Shown piece after piece: positions 46,490 to 58,979 of a DNA stretch of 64,000 nt. Origin of the DNA: Suillus spraguei (lineage: Eukaryota > Basidiomycota > Agaricomycetes > Boletales > Suillaceae); assembly GCA_016800925.1 (NCBI GenBank), contig JABCPU010000165.1, positions 1 through 64,000 of the forward strand. The letters are read 5' to 3'. Position numbers and translations under genes: made by a program. Below the pieces are notes generated by a model, which saw only the letters and a program-made list of their open reading frames with translations, was not told where the DNA came from and did not search any database. Every line of letters starts with the position of its first letter. The stretch's first letter is position 1.

Positions 46490-47165
46490 TCGGACCCCTA
46501 GTCCTCCGGATCCATCCTATCCTATCCTCTGACATCTATGGATCATCTTTCCCTCTGGAGCTCTGCTTCTATCCTGCCCTGGACTTTGTCCAGCGGTCCA
46601 TCCTTCATCTGTTCTACTTGGAGCTTGTTCCAGTAGTGTTACCATTACTCCCTACCTTCCGGAAATAGTTCCGGCACATTCCTGTGCTCATCCGGAAGTC
46701 CATCGGAGCTCTGTTGAGCTATCCTGCCTTAGAGTTCGTCCAGACCCTCCATCCAGACTTCACCAGAACTCTCTCTTGGACTTCATCCGAAATTAAGGGC
46801 ACATACTTGGGTAAGGGGCACAGCATACGAGCTGAGGCCAAGCCCCTTTGACTTTACAACCCTCCAGTACAACCCCATGTAAGACCAGGACTTCTTACCA
46901 ATCTCCGGTTTTGCATGGTTGTAACAATTATGCACATTGAGTTATCAATCTTGGAAATGGATGACAACACCACAATGATGATGACAGCACAACAATGTTG
47001 ATCTATTACTCGACAGTCCCACCACTTCCCACCAGCATCCATTGCTAGACGTTAAATTGGTGTCAGGCTTTGATTCAGATGTCCAAGGTGTGGTAGTAAT
47101 ACCAGGAGAGATGTCATTGTGTAAGCCTATTAGGCTGTGTTTTACTCAATGGGCACTGATATCAG
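46490..47165. other. Stretch without a recognisable gene
   Basis: Short degenerate repeats of TCCGGACxTTxTCC type extend to about 46800. Beyond that nothing is recognisable. Confidence 0.4.
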
Positions 47166-47387
47166 TTGGGTTATGACAGTGGTCACCACATGATGACAAT
47201 GGTAATGGCAAGGGCAACAACAATGGTGGACAACAACAACAACAATGACAACAACCACAACAATGACAACAACAACAATGACAACAAGGATGATCCAGAC
47301 AAGAAGGCCAATGATGACGGTGATGACCATGATGACAACGACAACAGCAATGACACCAATGACAACAATCATCATCAGCCATGCTGA
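47166..47387 (+). repeat. ACA/ATG trinucleotide-rich low-complexity block
   Basis: Runs of GACAACAACAACAATGAC-like words. The plus-strand translation is almost only Asn and Asp, and the minus-strand translation Val/Ile/Leu or Cys/His. None of these is treated as a gene. Confidence 0.7.
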
Positions 47388-48091
47388 ACAGCAAGTGCTG
47401 ATGTGGGGCAAATGTGTGCACACAATGACCAGGACAGAGTGAGAAGGTAGAAGGGGGATATGGATGCTTGGAAACATGGAGGAGCAAGAGTAGTCTAAGG
47501 GATATACCACAGGATGTATGTAATGGCAAGCTGTTATTACTATTATAATACACATTATGATTTGTCAAATATCAAATGATATATTAAAAGTGACAAATAA
47601 AACATTAGAATCTGGAATCCAAGTCATCTTTTGCATTGCAACCCGCTACTTAGCATTGCAACTGTGTGTCGCAGCTCCCAGCCAAACAGCTCACTACAAT
47701 GACTAAGATGAATTTTCACACGTTGCAACGGCAATTCACTATACGGGTCTCCTGCCTACTACTTATCATCTGTTCATTTGCATCACGCTTCGAAATCCAA
47801 CCTATTGCTCTCGATTCGTTTAGTGCTTCCCGTTGTGATCCCATTGTGTTTGTTCTTTTTTTAATCTGCTTGTCACAACGCATGCTTCATTGCTTGTCGG
47901 TCCGCGGTAATTAGGCCCCTAGTACCCATACCAGAGAACACCGAACAGCAAAGCTAATAAATTTTACCAGCTTGACTGGCTCGTTAAAAATGGCAATTCC
48001 GACCTCCACTCATCACTATAAGAACAGCACTGCAGTACTGAGGATTTATTGTATTACTGAACGGTGTCTCGGGAAGTGAAAATAATCCACG
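47388..48091. other. Upstream region of the secreted GH27 gene
   Basis: No recognisable gene; the frame 47666-47914 has no motif. The part next to 48092 should hold the promoter. I found no convincing TATA box. Confidence 0.35.
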
Positions 48092-50409
48092 ATGACACTG
48101 ACCAGAACATTCGTCACCACTGCGGCCGGTATTCTTTCTGCAGCTATTTCTACCAATGCTATCATGAACGGAGTTGGTAAACTGCCTGGTCTGTTTCTCA
48201 GTCCCTCCCAATGCAATGATGTTTCATTGACATGCTTTATGCAGTGATGGGTTACAATGGTACGTGTTGTTAAGAGTGTAGAACTCGCCATTGACAATTA
48301 GTCCCTGTGGCTATCAGCTTGGAACGCCTTTGGGGTGAGTGAACATTCTCAACCGAGAGTGGTGACCTCATGGTAGTATCCAATAGTGCAACGTTAATGA
48401 GACTATTATCCTCCAGGCTGCAGATTTCATGAAGGAATATGGGCTCCTGGTTGGCATCGTTTGACGTATCAAAGTTAGATAATTTCACTGATTTAATTTT
48501 ATAGGATGTTGGCTATAATCATGTTAATCTTGACGATTGTTGGGCTATGATGAATCGCAGCTCTACTGGCGAGATCATGTCAGGTTGGTTTTTGCCGAAA
48601 CCGTCATAATTATGTGCTAAACAACCTTCATCAAAGATAGTATCAGGTTCCCAGACATGAAGAAACTTACAGACCAGCTCCACGCTCTTGGTTTGTACGT
48701 GAACATGTATTCTCCGTGATATAGCACCAGTTTCATCTGCCTTTTAGTTATGCAGGTATTGTATGAAAGTTACTCTTGATGAGAAAATATTTTCTCACTG
48801 TCAGTTCTAGTATTCTGACTCTGGCTGGCTTACCTGCGACGGATATCCTGGCTCCTTCATGCATGAGGAACAGGACGCGATGACCTTTCAGTCTTGGGGT
48901 TTCGACTTTCTCAAGTGAGCACTATTCGTGAGGATGACTGGAACATCACTGATAAGTCGATTTAGATATGATAACTGCGCCAGTAAACATATAAATTCCC
49001 AGGAACTATCAGACAATGCTAACCATTTTGTAGTTCCGTTTGATGATATCATCCAGGAGGGCATGGTCGGAAGTGGGTAGAAATCCTCTCACCTTAATCT
49101 ATTTCCTAAGGATTTTGGGTCAGAGTACTACCGCATGGCAGACGCTCTTGCTAAAGTGGCGCAGGAAACTGGCACTACCCTCATATTCAGTCTGTGTGAG
49201 TGGGGCTGGGTAAGTCTCATCTCTTATACTCATTTGTTTTGTATCTCACGTATCCAACGATCCTCTCAGAGTCAGGTTTGGCTGTGAGTACCATTTTCAT
49301 CCTGACAATCATTATCTCACAGGAAAAGTATAGGTGGGGCGCCCAGATTTCTCACAGTTGGAGAGTTCGTCACCTCTCATTAAACTCTTGGGACAAACTG
49401 ACCGGAAATTTACTTAGATTGCTGATGATATTCAACCTAAGTGGGACTCGATTGCTAGCATCATCAGCAGGTCAGTCACTACTTCAAGAGACTTTTCGTT
49501 CCTGAAATTCAATACAGAGCGTCGTTCATTACTCAAGCTACCAGACATTATGAACGTAATGATCTCGACATGGCAAGTGCAACCGAGCGTCTTTTTTTAA
49601 ATTGTACTTGGTATATTATTCAAATGACAGCTTGAAATAGGGAATGGAGACCTCACGTACGACGAAGCAAAGACCCACTTTACTGCATGGGCTCTTCTCA
49701 AGGCCCCCCTGCTCATTGGCACCAACGTGAGTATTTTATTCGTTTTCAACAACGTAGCTCACCAGCGCTTCTTACGCTTAGCTCGCTACCATAAGCCAGG
49801 AAATGTTCAGTATTCTGACGAATCAAGAAATCATCGCAATTAACCAAGACCCCACACCTGGCTGTGGCATTAGCATCTCGCCCTTCCGCTGGGGTATTAA
49901 TGTACGTTACTACTTACTCGGTGTTTTTCATCATACTTATCGTTCGCTGAACAGCCTGACTGGACCTTCAATGCAACATTCCCTGCACAATACTGGAGTG
50001 GTCCCAGTAAAAACGGAGCGGTTTTCATGCTTGTACGTTATACCAGAATTTTAGTATCACAACTGATGCACTCCAGATCAACACTTTGGATGAACCAGCT
50101 GATATGCATTTCAATCTCACTGAATCTCCTTGGATTCGTGCTGGCATCCAGTACACCGTCCGGGTAAGCTCTCCCACACCACGTGGCACTTCGCAGTCAT
50201 CATTGATCAATATTTTGGTATAGGATTTGTGGACGCATACGGACAACGGCACTGCCGTGCGTAGCTTCACAGCTACGAGTGTCCCTGCGCATGGCGTGGT
50301 GGCGCTGCTGCTCAAAGAAAATGGGAATGAACCCGCTGGTTTGATGCCACCCTGTGCTGGCCAGGCTATCTATTGGTGCACCGCTGAGAATGGGACAAGG
50401 TATTCATGA
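48092..50409 (+). CDS. GH27 alpha-galactosidase, secreted
   Basis: A many-exon gene from ATG at 48092 to TGA at 50407. It starts [20 protein letters not shown], a plausible signal peptide, then GKLPVMGYNAWNAFG. GH27 blocks follow in order: [153 protein letters not shown]. The C-terminal beta domain ends [43 protein letters not shown]. Nucleophile (YDNC) and acid/base (RIADDI) Asp are present. No stop was found in the joined exons. It is a clear paralogue of 6027-8650 but lacks that gene's cytoplasmic leader and anchor. It removes alpha-galactosyl residues outside the cell. Exon ends were placed by eye, and several introns have weak donors. Confidence 0.88.
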
Positions 50410-50533
50410 GCCATATCTAGCCTTCACCTGACTCAGTAAGTAGCCACAATAAATATTTATCTGTTATCATTGCCGGACGTCAGATACATATGTCTAACAC
50501 ATACCAAGTACAATTAGCTGTCTTACCCATTGC

Positions 50534-52218
50534 TTAGAGTGTTGAGGAAACCATCCGCGAGCGCAATGCCGACAGTATACCTTCATATGCGGCTTCTATT
50601 GTTTGGAAGTATTCCTCCGTATTCTGATCTTGCATGTTGCCAGCAGGTACATCCAATGTAAACGATGGCTTGAAGCGGAGGTAACCGGAGTACTCGGGGA
50701 TATCAGCGTCTAAGGATAGTGGAATTCCAGCCTGTTAGACACGATGTATCAACGCGTGACGAGCCAGAACATGAGATTCAAACATACTGCCACAGAGGTG
50801 AGATATGTCCAAGCTCGCGCAGCGTTGGGTGTGTTATAACCACCTAAAGCCTAGGATTGTATGCGAGAAAATGTTCTGACAAGTAACATCATACCTCCAC
50901 CGAGTAACAATTTTTTCCCGTGCCATTCATGAACGATACGATGTATGCACCAGCCAAGTGAGCCTTCACCACCCAATGACCAATTGAAGGTTGCCATGGG
51001 ATCACCTGCTAGGCCATCTAAGCCACACTGAACTATAATGAAATCAGGCCGAAAGATGTCCTTGACATGTTCAATGATGGGCCAAATGCGGAGGAATGTT
51101 TTGGCAGATGCACCAGCTTTGAGTGGCACTGATAATGTGAAAGGATCAAAGGCCGGATCATCGACGTCTGGAAGGGAAGCGAGGGGGGAAACAGGGAAAA
51201 AGCCTGGAGCTGTGTGGTGAATAGAGAGCGTCTGAGAATAATCCTATGAGTCATAAATTGTCAATGGCTCGAGGTGCACGCACAAGAACTTGAGCAGTGG
51301 TTGTGGAACCAGGTTTGTGAAAGGCTTGTGATACCGCATCTGAAAAATGAAGATCGAGATCGAGATACATCACACGTGGTTTCTTCGATGGATGGGCAGG
51401 AGATACTGTTCGTTTGAGGAAAAGGATAGCGAGAATGCAATCAGCTACGTAACAAAAACCTGAAGCCTGTGCTTTTTTGGCGTGATGTCTGGATATGATG
51501 ACACTGAAATTGCAAGGAAAGTTCGCGATGAACTGAGCCAGCACTTACCTTCCGCCGTCCCAGCAGATAGCTACGTCCGAAATATCGTCTCTAATGACAG
51601 CTGCTCCGGTCAAGGTAGCTCCCGCGACTTGTATAATATAGTCTTTGATTCCGTGAAACATGGGGCAGTCCTGCATAGATGCACTGACAGGTATAAACGA
51701 CAAAATGTGTTTCATATACTCACGTCTTCAAGGCCAAACTCTGAAGCTTCCGGCAGGCTCTGCGCATCACTTGATTGATTCATGGCGTATTCGAGATAGT
51801 CATGAGTATGGTAAGCCAAGAGCTCCTTCTTCCCAGCAGGTCGTGGTCGCACAACCAGGAACCGTTGAGGCGCTTGACCAGTGCATGTTGTCAAAAGTCC
51901 ATACGCGTGAACGAGTGAATAGACGAGAAGAGAACGGTTTCTATTGGAAGGCAGACGTGAAGATATCTGGGTGGTAGAAAATATCCGAGAGAATGGATGA
52001 GAGATGACACACAGCGTACTCTGCAGAAATGTACTTACCTTGACAAGGTCTTCTGAGAAAATGTAGGCCACGGGCTTAGCATGCGGCGACCCAGTAGATT
52101 CGACACGGGAGTCCATCTGACTCGGAATCTGACTCGCAACACTGCAAAGTACGTACAGTCAAAATGAGTGTGAATACTGCTTCAAGCATCTTCTTTCTTA
52201 CATGCTGGATGCTTCCAT
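50534..52218 (-). CDS. Class I-like histone deacetylase
   Basis: Stop TAA at 50534. The proposed start is ATG at 52218 (MEASS, short first exon), splicing in frame to [20 protein letters not shown]; the ATG at 52116 is an alternative. Blocks in order: [151 protein letters not shown]. The His-His pair, the Asp-x-His and Asp zinc ligands and the GGGGY tyrosine are present; the usual DIHHGDG reads DLHFSDA. It removes acetyl groups from lysines, probably on histones. The variant metal loop suggests the Hos1/HDAC8-like branch, but I cannot place it firmly. Confidence 0.85.
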
Positions 52219-52417
52219 CGAGGAGTTGTCGATGAAAACCTTTGTATCAATGTATGTATAAGAGCTTGAACTTGAACACCTTTCATACACGGCGACGGAA
52301 TGACAGACATGTATTTAGCACCTTGAATGCAGGCTTTTACGGCAATACTACGTAGCGAATTTGAAGCGTTTGGCATAATAACATTTACGATCAAACGTCT
52401 AGTTGCGAGGTCACTGG

Positions 52418-53798
52418 TCAGGCTTCATTACCAGACAGCGCCTTCCGCAAGAACTGGATCGATTCCTCCTCCTTCTGATCAAATATCTCAAGAGCTTCTT
52501 TGATCTTGCGGGAGGTTTCTGCATCGTCTGAAAGTGCAATTTGCAAGGCAGTTGCGTTGTTGGACAAATAGTCAGCATCAAACACTGTATGTCAAGTCTA
52601 GTAAGATCGTGGTTCGAAATCGAAAACGTAGCAAACAAACCAGACTTTTCGTCGGTCACTTTCAACGTAACGGCAGCCAACTCATCGTCCGATCTTCCGG
52701 GGGCAGCAGCAAGCAGAGCGAGAACCCTGTCCGATATAGTTAAGTGATGTGGACGAAGTCTTGCTAGAGCAACAGCCTGCAAAAGTGATACGCTTGAATG
52801 TGCAGGAGTTCGTCAATTTCAATGCCCACCTCGTCTAGTGTAATGATACTGATTGTACAAAGCGAGTTGAGTGGACAATGCGTTCAGGGCTAAAAACGAC
52901 TTTTACCTTGCTGGCACCACATTCGTGCTTGTTTCTCTCTCCTTGAAGGCTTGTATAATGGAGTATATGATCAGTGACATAGGATGCTGCCGAACAGGGT
53001 CACTGTATTCAATATATGAGGAAGCACCTTCGGGAAAGTGCACTCGTAATTCTGGGGCCTCGATTAGATATCGCTGATAGAACGTTCTTTTACTAAGTCT
53101 GGGGAGCCTACCATTGAAATAGGGTGAAATAGAGAGACATCCTGCCTGCGATGCTGCCATAGCCTGCGGGACAGAGAACAAACAAGTTCCGAGTGTACGT
53201 ATGCCACTTTCTTCCAGCTCCTTGCACGCAAGGACGCCTTCGGGAGTGACTGGTATCTTTATACAGACCCTGTCTCTGGGGAAAGCACCATCAGTCTGCC
53301 TCCTGAAAAATGAACTAGACTGTTTTACCTACCTGGATATGCCGTATTTGCCAAAGACATTGATCAGAGCTTTTGCGTGAGCAACGGTGGCATCTTTGTC
53401 GTACGCTGTGCGAGGGGAGGTCTGTGCGAGAACCCTGCCTGCCTTGTCCAGATATGGAATAACTTTGCTAGCCAGAAGGACGGTCTGAATGACAGAATTT
53501 CAAGCTGATCGATGTGCATTGTGATCCCACTAATCAAACATACCACGAGATTGAGCACCTTCAAAATACCATCCTCTGTTAAAATGTTGGTTGCAGTGTC
53601 TTGGACATACTGAGACACAAGGGGCTCCAGGTCCGCATCCCATTGTACCTGTAACTGGCCATTCACAATCGCCTGATTAGACGTCATGGAATGAAATGTC
53701 GTCGAGACAGACAGAGATTGGGCTGCCTTTGGATCCATTGAGTCAATGTCCACGATAACACCAAGGGCTCGTATCTGCGATAGTAAGGTATTCGCCAT
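52418..53798 (-). CDS. Transaldolase-family protein
   Basis: From ATG at 53798 (MANTLLSQIRALGVIVDIDS) to TGA at 52418, with several introns. Blocks: VDIDSMDPKAAQ, FHSMTSNQAIVNGQL (where classical enzymes have a TTNPSL motif), VSQYVQDTATNILTEDGILK, PYLDKAGRVLAQTSPRTAYD, ATVAHAKALINVFGKYGIS, RVCIKIPVTPEGVLACKELE (Lys in IKIP would form the Schiff base), GTCLFSVPQAMAASQAGCLS, ISPYFN and a C-terminal helical part ending FLRKALSGNEA. Transaldolases move a three-carbon unit in the pentose phosphate pathway. The altered first motif places this in a fungal side branch, so the exact substrate is uncertain. It ends 199 bp before the deacetylase start on the same strand. Confidence 0.82.
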
Positions 53799-54782
53799 GA
53801 TGGCAGTTTAGCAGAATCAGTGAGTATCGAGGTTGATCTCGAAGTGCCTCCGAGTCAATCCCATACACCGTGTGCATATTACGTACCGGTCACGAGCAAA
53901 GGCACTTTTTACCATGAGTCTGAGTCAAAGTGTTATTGCCCACTACAAGGAGAACGTCTCTCACAACCCTTGGCACTGGTCAATGCTAGTATGAGATGTC
54001 TACCAAGGGTCTCCATTACTCGCTTGCAAGTACTTTCCTCTTTATCTTTGGAAAGCATTGACTCTGGGTCTCACTGTCGTGGTCTTTGGAAGATCAACTT
54101 GGGTGTGGTCACGGTGGTCCATGTGAATGTGGCTAGTAAATATGAACTACTGGCATGCGGCACAAAACATCATGTCAACTCCACATTTCCTAACTCTGCA
54201 CCCAGAAGAATATAAATATACTTAGCTTGCTCCTGGGATGACGCGTAGGAATTTACCAGAACCCGCCGTACGAAAAATTCCAGTGAAATTCCTCGGTTGA
54301 AATGGGTGATGATGGAGTTACAAAAGATGTCGGTGCTTGCCAGTTTCCAGGCCTGCTCCAAGGGCAATCACGCACACCGTGGTCACAAACCACGTAGGTT
54401 CCGGGAAGTTCGGAATATCTTTCTCATGCATCCATCACAAGAACAATATCGGGACCCAAGTTCAAAATCATTAGCCGGGCCGCTCAATGGCAGTGACCGG
54501 ATTCACCGGACAGAATACTACAACTAATTGATCCCCGCTTTTGTAAAGAAACACTTCCAATTATGACTACACAATAAACGGCTTCAGAAGCTTCGATTGC
54601 AACTTGAAGGAAGTTGCATGTGGTACTCATCAGTAACCTTGACAGAGTGGATTTTAAGGGCCCGCTTAACTTTTCTGCATCACGTTCCAACACGCCCGAT
54701 GTTGGTACGCCCCGTGATGATCATTCATTATAAAAGGTATCTATCTGCTCAGTTAAGTGTACCATCTCAATTGGGTTGCAAG
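53799..54782. other. Divergent intergenic region
   Basis: About 1 kb between the transaldolase start (minus) and GH51 start (plus). It should hold both promoters. Frames inside (53820-54215, 54297-54527 and the minus-strand ones) show no known motif. Confidence 0.4.
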
Positions 54783-57700
54783 ATGCTGTCCAGCCTTCTG
54801 CGTTGTGGTGTCCTTGCAAGCGCTATTGTTGCGAGTTGTGATGCCGCAGTGACGACCGTCAATATTAGTGGCACAGCGGCTGCCCACAGTATTCCGCCTC
54901 TGCTTTGTGAGTTGAGACATTTACCTGTGACCCTGTTTTTCATTAACATACCACTCAGTCGGACAGATGTTCGAGGTAAATAGATAGAGGTAAAACTCGT
55001 GCTACTTTTCTGACATGCAACATATCGGTGACTTGTAGGATATCAATGTACGTTTCCTTTGATGTTCGACCGTGGCCTATTCATCAGTTCTTCGTTATAG
55101 TATGTAAGAGCATATCATCATGGTCAAGATAATTTTTGAGTGCTTTCAAAATGACATCTACCCTCTTGCGCAGAGCGGTGATGGTGGTATTTATGCCGAG
55201 TGTCAGTGCTTCATCGAATTCGCGCTCCTGGCATGCTCCTGAGGTTCTTCTGCAAGTACTTCAAAACCGCGCCTTCCAGCAGGTGACACCAAGTAGGATC
55301 CAGATAGCTATATCTTTCGAACTGTAAATCCCTGAGACGGATCTAGACACAATTGAAGCTCTCTTCGGCTGGGCTCCAATCAACGGCACATCCATCAATG
55401 TTATCGCTGACCCCATCCCACTCTCCGATGCTCTGCCCAACTCCCTTGAGCTTACCATCCCATCTAATTTCTCGGGTCAAATAGGATTCGGAAATGTGGG
55501 CTATTGGGGTATGTCCAACCAACCTCGAGATTTGTGCATGGAGTTTACTGTTTTCCCTCTAGGCATAAATGTCAACGCCTCTTGGACCTACAACGCCTCT
55601 TTCTACTACAAATTCCCAAGTGCATCCAAATTTTCTGGGAAATTCATTGTCATGCTTCAGTCTTCCGTTGGCGCAATCTATGCAAACGCGTCTGTCCCCA
55701 TCTCCGGTTCCACCACAACCTGGAAGCAGGTTATTGTGTATCTCACACCTTCTTCAAGCCCTGTGTCAACTACCAACATCTTCACGGTCACGGTCGATGG
55801 GGCCAGCGCTATTGGAGAGACGATCAACTTCGCAATGTTCTCTCTCTTCCCTCCGACGTTCAAGGGCAGAGCTAATGGCCTGCGCATGGACATTGCACAG
55901 GCGTGTTTTCATCTGGAGTTGAAGCAACATGTTCTGACAGCAGCATGTAGACATTGTATGACATGAATCCTTCGTTCTTCCGTTTTCCTGGTGGTAACAA
56001 CTTGGTAGGCCCCATATAGCGCCATATGCATCTTCGCTGACTATCTTTTTAGGAGGTAAACATAAATTTTGGCAGGCCTACTTGTAAACTCGATCATTAA
56101 TGCAATATCAGGGTCAAAGCTTTTCTACACGCTGGCAATGGAATGCGACAGTAGGCAACCTCCTTGACCGCCCAGGACGCATGGGTGACTGGGGATACGT
56201 CAACACCGAGTCCGCACCATTCTCATGACTTTAACTCCGCCACTAATAACAAATTGCCCTTCCTTTTTTCAGCGGTCTCGGTCTTCTAGAGTACATGAAT
56301 CTTTGCGAAGATATGGAAATGGAGCCCATTATGGCTGTATGGGCAGGTATGTGACAGGCGTATATGTCATATTTTTTGCATGCTTATTTCATACAGGGTA
56401 CTCGCTCGATGGAGCCAGCCTCCCTGAGAATGATCTCGCGCCATACATCCAACAGGCAATCGACCAGATCGACTTTGTCATCGGTGACCCCATCGTGACT
56501 CAACCAGGTGCCTTGCGTGCATCCCTTGGTCACTCAGAGCCATTCCACCTGCAGTACATCGAAATCGGCAATGAAGACTTCTTTGCATCAGAATCGTGAG
56601 TTCCTTACCTAAAACTAACGAGTGACTGAACATGCCACTGATACACCACAAGGTATATATACCGTTGGAGAGATTTTGTGGGAAACTTGACGGCTACGTT
56701 CCCTCAGCTGAGTGAGCGCTATACTGCTATGCAGGAGCTTGCCTCTAACCGATAAATTTATTGATAGAATTCATCGCGACCTCGTACCCCTTCGATCCCA
56801 TCCTTGATCCCATCCCCAAACAGTATGATAACCACGTGTACCAGACACCTGGCTGGTTCACAGAAAATGCGCTCTACTACGATTCTGTCGAGGTTCGTAC
56901 GCTCTGCATTCGTCTCGAGTCATTCTGACTGACACGGCCGAAAGCGTGATGGCACTTACTACTTTGAGGGTGAATATGCTGTTGTATCAACTAACGCCAG
57001 TGATATCTTTGGCACACCCACTGACGGTCGCCTGATATACCCTAATATGCAAGGTATGTGCTCTCTTGTACTTATGAACCGTACCTGATGCCGGGATAGG
57101 ATCTACAGCAGAGGCTGCATTCATGACCGGTCTCGAGCGTAATAGTGACATCGTCTTCGCCGCGTCGTATGCTCCCTTATTAATGGCGAGCTGACTTTGC
57201 ACACTGAACCTACATTAAACACTGATAATCGCACCATAGAATATTGCCAATTATCAGTGGACACCTAACCTCATTTCCTTTGAGTGAGTCGCCAACAACA
57301 ATCGAAGATACGCATCAAATTCATGTCCCCTCAGCGCGTCACATGTCTATCCATCAACCAGCTTCTATACACAACAGGTAGTGATATTTTATATCTGAAT
57401 AGAGCTGTACTCTCAAACGTCTGTTGCAGCTCTTCAGTCTCAATCGTGGAACCGAATATCTTCCAAGCACCCTACCTGGAAGTGGTAGTACACTCCATTG
57501 GAGTGTTACGCATGATTCACCCACCAACACGGTTATCATCAAGGTACTTAAGGTTCTATTTCTTCCCTCGGTTGCGACAGTATTCATATTTCGTTATCAA
57601 GATTGCCAACACGGCCATAGAAGCTGAAGAAATGTCATTCGAGCTCCCTTTCAATGATGTTCACCGCGCTGCCACTGCGACAGTGCTCTCGGGCTCTGCC

Positions 57701-57829
57701 ACTGCAAGCAACTCACCCGAGGCTCCTGACGCTGTCAAGCCCGTCACTTCGACAATCACAACTGGTAAACGTTTCACGTACATTGCTCCGGCGTACAGTG
57801 TCAACGTGCTGCGGGTGGTGGCGAAATAG
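54783..57829 (+). CDS. GH51 alpha-L-arabinofuranosidase, secreted
   Basis: ATG at 54783 starts a signal peptide (MLSSLLRCGVLASAIVASCD). Joined exons give an N-terminal beta-sandwich (FGQMFEDIN, SGDGGIYAELLQNRAFQQ, WAPINGTSINVIADPIPLSD, GINVNASWTYNASFYYKFPS, FTVTVDGASAIGETINFAMF) and then the catalytic barrel (MKPSFFRFPGGNNL, TRWQWNATVGNLLDRPGRMG, DWGYVNTDGLGLLEYMNLCE). The acid/base Glu is in YIEIGNEDFF and the nucleophile Glu in FEGEYAVVS. The C-terminal domain ends YIAPAYSVNVLRVVAK with TAG at 57827. More than ten short introns are needed, some with unusual donor positions. No internal stop was found in the exons joined. The enzyme releases terminal arabinofuranose from arabinoxylan and arabinan outside the cell. 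Confidence 0.9.
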
Positions 57830-58227
57830 TATCGCTTGGCAACATATGCATGTCACACCAAAAAAAGAGATATAAACATAGTGTATAGTGAATTGCATTC
57901 CCCTGGCGACGGAAGACCCTTTTCTTTACCTCTGACCATAACCCTTATTACATTGCTACCCTAGAACGCCAGGCACTACGTATATAAACTCCCATTTTTA
58001 TCAGCAGCAGAGTTGAGGATTACGCTGAGACACAATACGGGTGGTAGAGTCTAGAAGGTGTGATAATCAATAATTAAATAATCCAGGAATATTTAGTATC
58101 GTATGAAAACCGCAGCTTGCACCTCGACACCCTCCTTCTCCACTCCTGCTACAATGAGAGGTATGCATGATATTATGAACTATGATGTAGTACATAGAAT
58201 TAATTACTAGAATAAAAAGCTGTTTGT
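57830..58227. other. Convergent 3' region of GH51 and mL41
   Basis: About 400 bases where the two transcripts end facing each other. The minus-strand frame at 58067-58282 overlaps the last mL41 exon out of phase and is not a gene. Confidence 0.4.
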
Positions 58228-58857
58228 TCAGCTTGATGGAGCGGACTGCGACGACGCTGGTGACTTCGGCATGATGTTCCACAACTCCCTCTTCTGTACC
58301 ATTGTGAGTTTAACGTCCTTCCCGACGTATGGCTTCAGCTAATTTCAGAAGTATAGTAAACGGGGGGAGACATCAGAAGAGAGACGGATATACGGGTTCG
58401 CGAGTAACGGTCAAGAGTCAGATGCAAATCAAGAGAATAGCGAAGCAAAAAGTAGTCAGAAAAGCAGTAAACCGATAATGCATATAGAACACACCTCGCT
58501 TTTCTTGATCTCCTCTATGCTTGGCGCGACAAATACCCTCACTTTCTCGTCCAGTAAACGGTACTTTGACGCGCCTCGGATGACATGTTTTCCTGGAGCA
58601 CCTGTGCGGTGTCCACCAGGGAGAAAAGCTTGTCTAGTTCCTGCGTACAGTGTGAGCATCGAAATGAGAGGACTGGCCGTTTAGACGGAAACCATAATTG
58701 GAGACAGCCAGATGCAAATGAGAAATTCACAGCAAGGTGTTCCACAATTCTGAGAGATAAAGTTGCTTGGCTCACCTTTATAAAAATCCTTATTCCCTCG
58801 CTTTGGGGTCAAAGCTCGCCGCGAAGCTTTCGAAAGACAGACTGCCGTGAAGAACAT
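58228..58857 (-). CDS. MRPL27: Mitochondrial large-subunit ribosomal protein mL41
   Basis: Three exons (58857-58776, 58640-58495, 58338-58228) join in frame to 112 aa. The product starts MFFTAVCLSKASRRALTPKR, a mitochondrial presequence-like end running into RGNKDFYKG. It continues TRQAFLPGGHRTGAPGKHVI, RGASKYRLLDEKVRVFVAPS, IEEIKKSELKPYVGKDVKL. The (K/R)xGNKxxYKG start and the V(R)xFVxP motif are the marks of the mL41/MRPL27 family, usually 100-150 aa. It is a structural protein of the mitoribosome. The start lies 122 bp from the divergent TSR3 start. The name rests on these motifs and on memory of fungal homologues. Confidence 0.8.
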
Positions 58858-58979
58858 TGACGAATGACTTTTAAGTCTGGAGACAACCAAGAGACAACTT
58901 TGGAAATGTCAATCATATGCTTACATAACCAACTCGACATAGACATAACCATCTCTTGAAGGGTTCAATACACACGATC
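58858..58979. promoter_or_regulatory. Bidirectional promoter of mL41 and TSR3
   Basis: Only 122 bases separate the two divergent start codons, so both promoters must overlap. Both products serve ribosome formation (mitochondrial and cytosolic). No TATA box is evident. Confidence 0.55.

Noticed and set aside
47142..47568. Cys/His-rich and Val/Ile-rich ORFs on the minus strand
   Set aside because: They are translations of the ACA/ATG low-complexity block.
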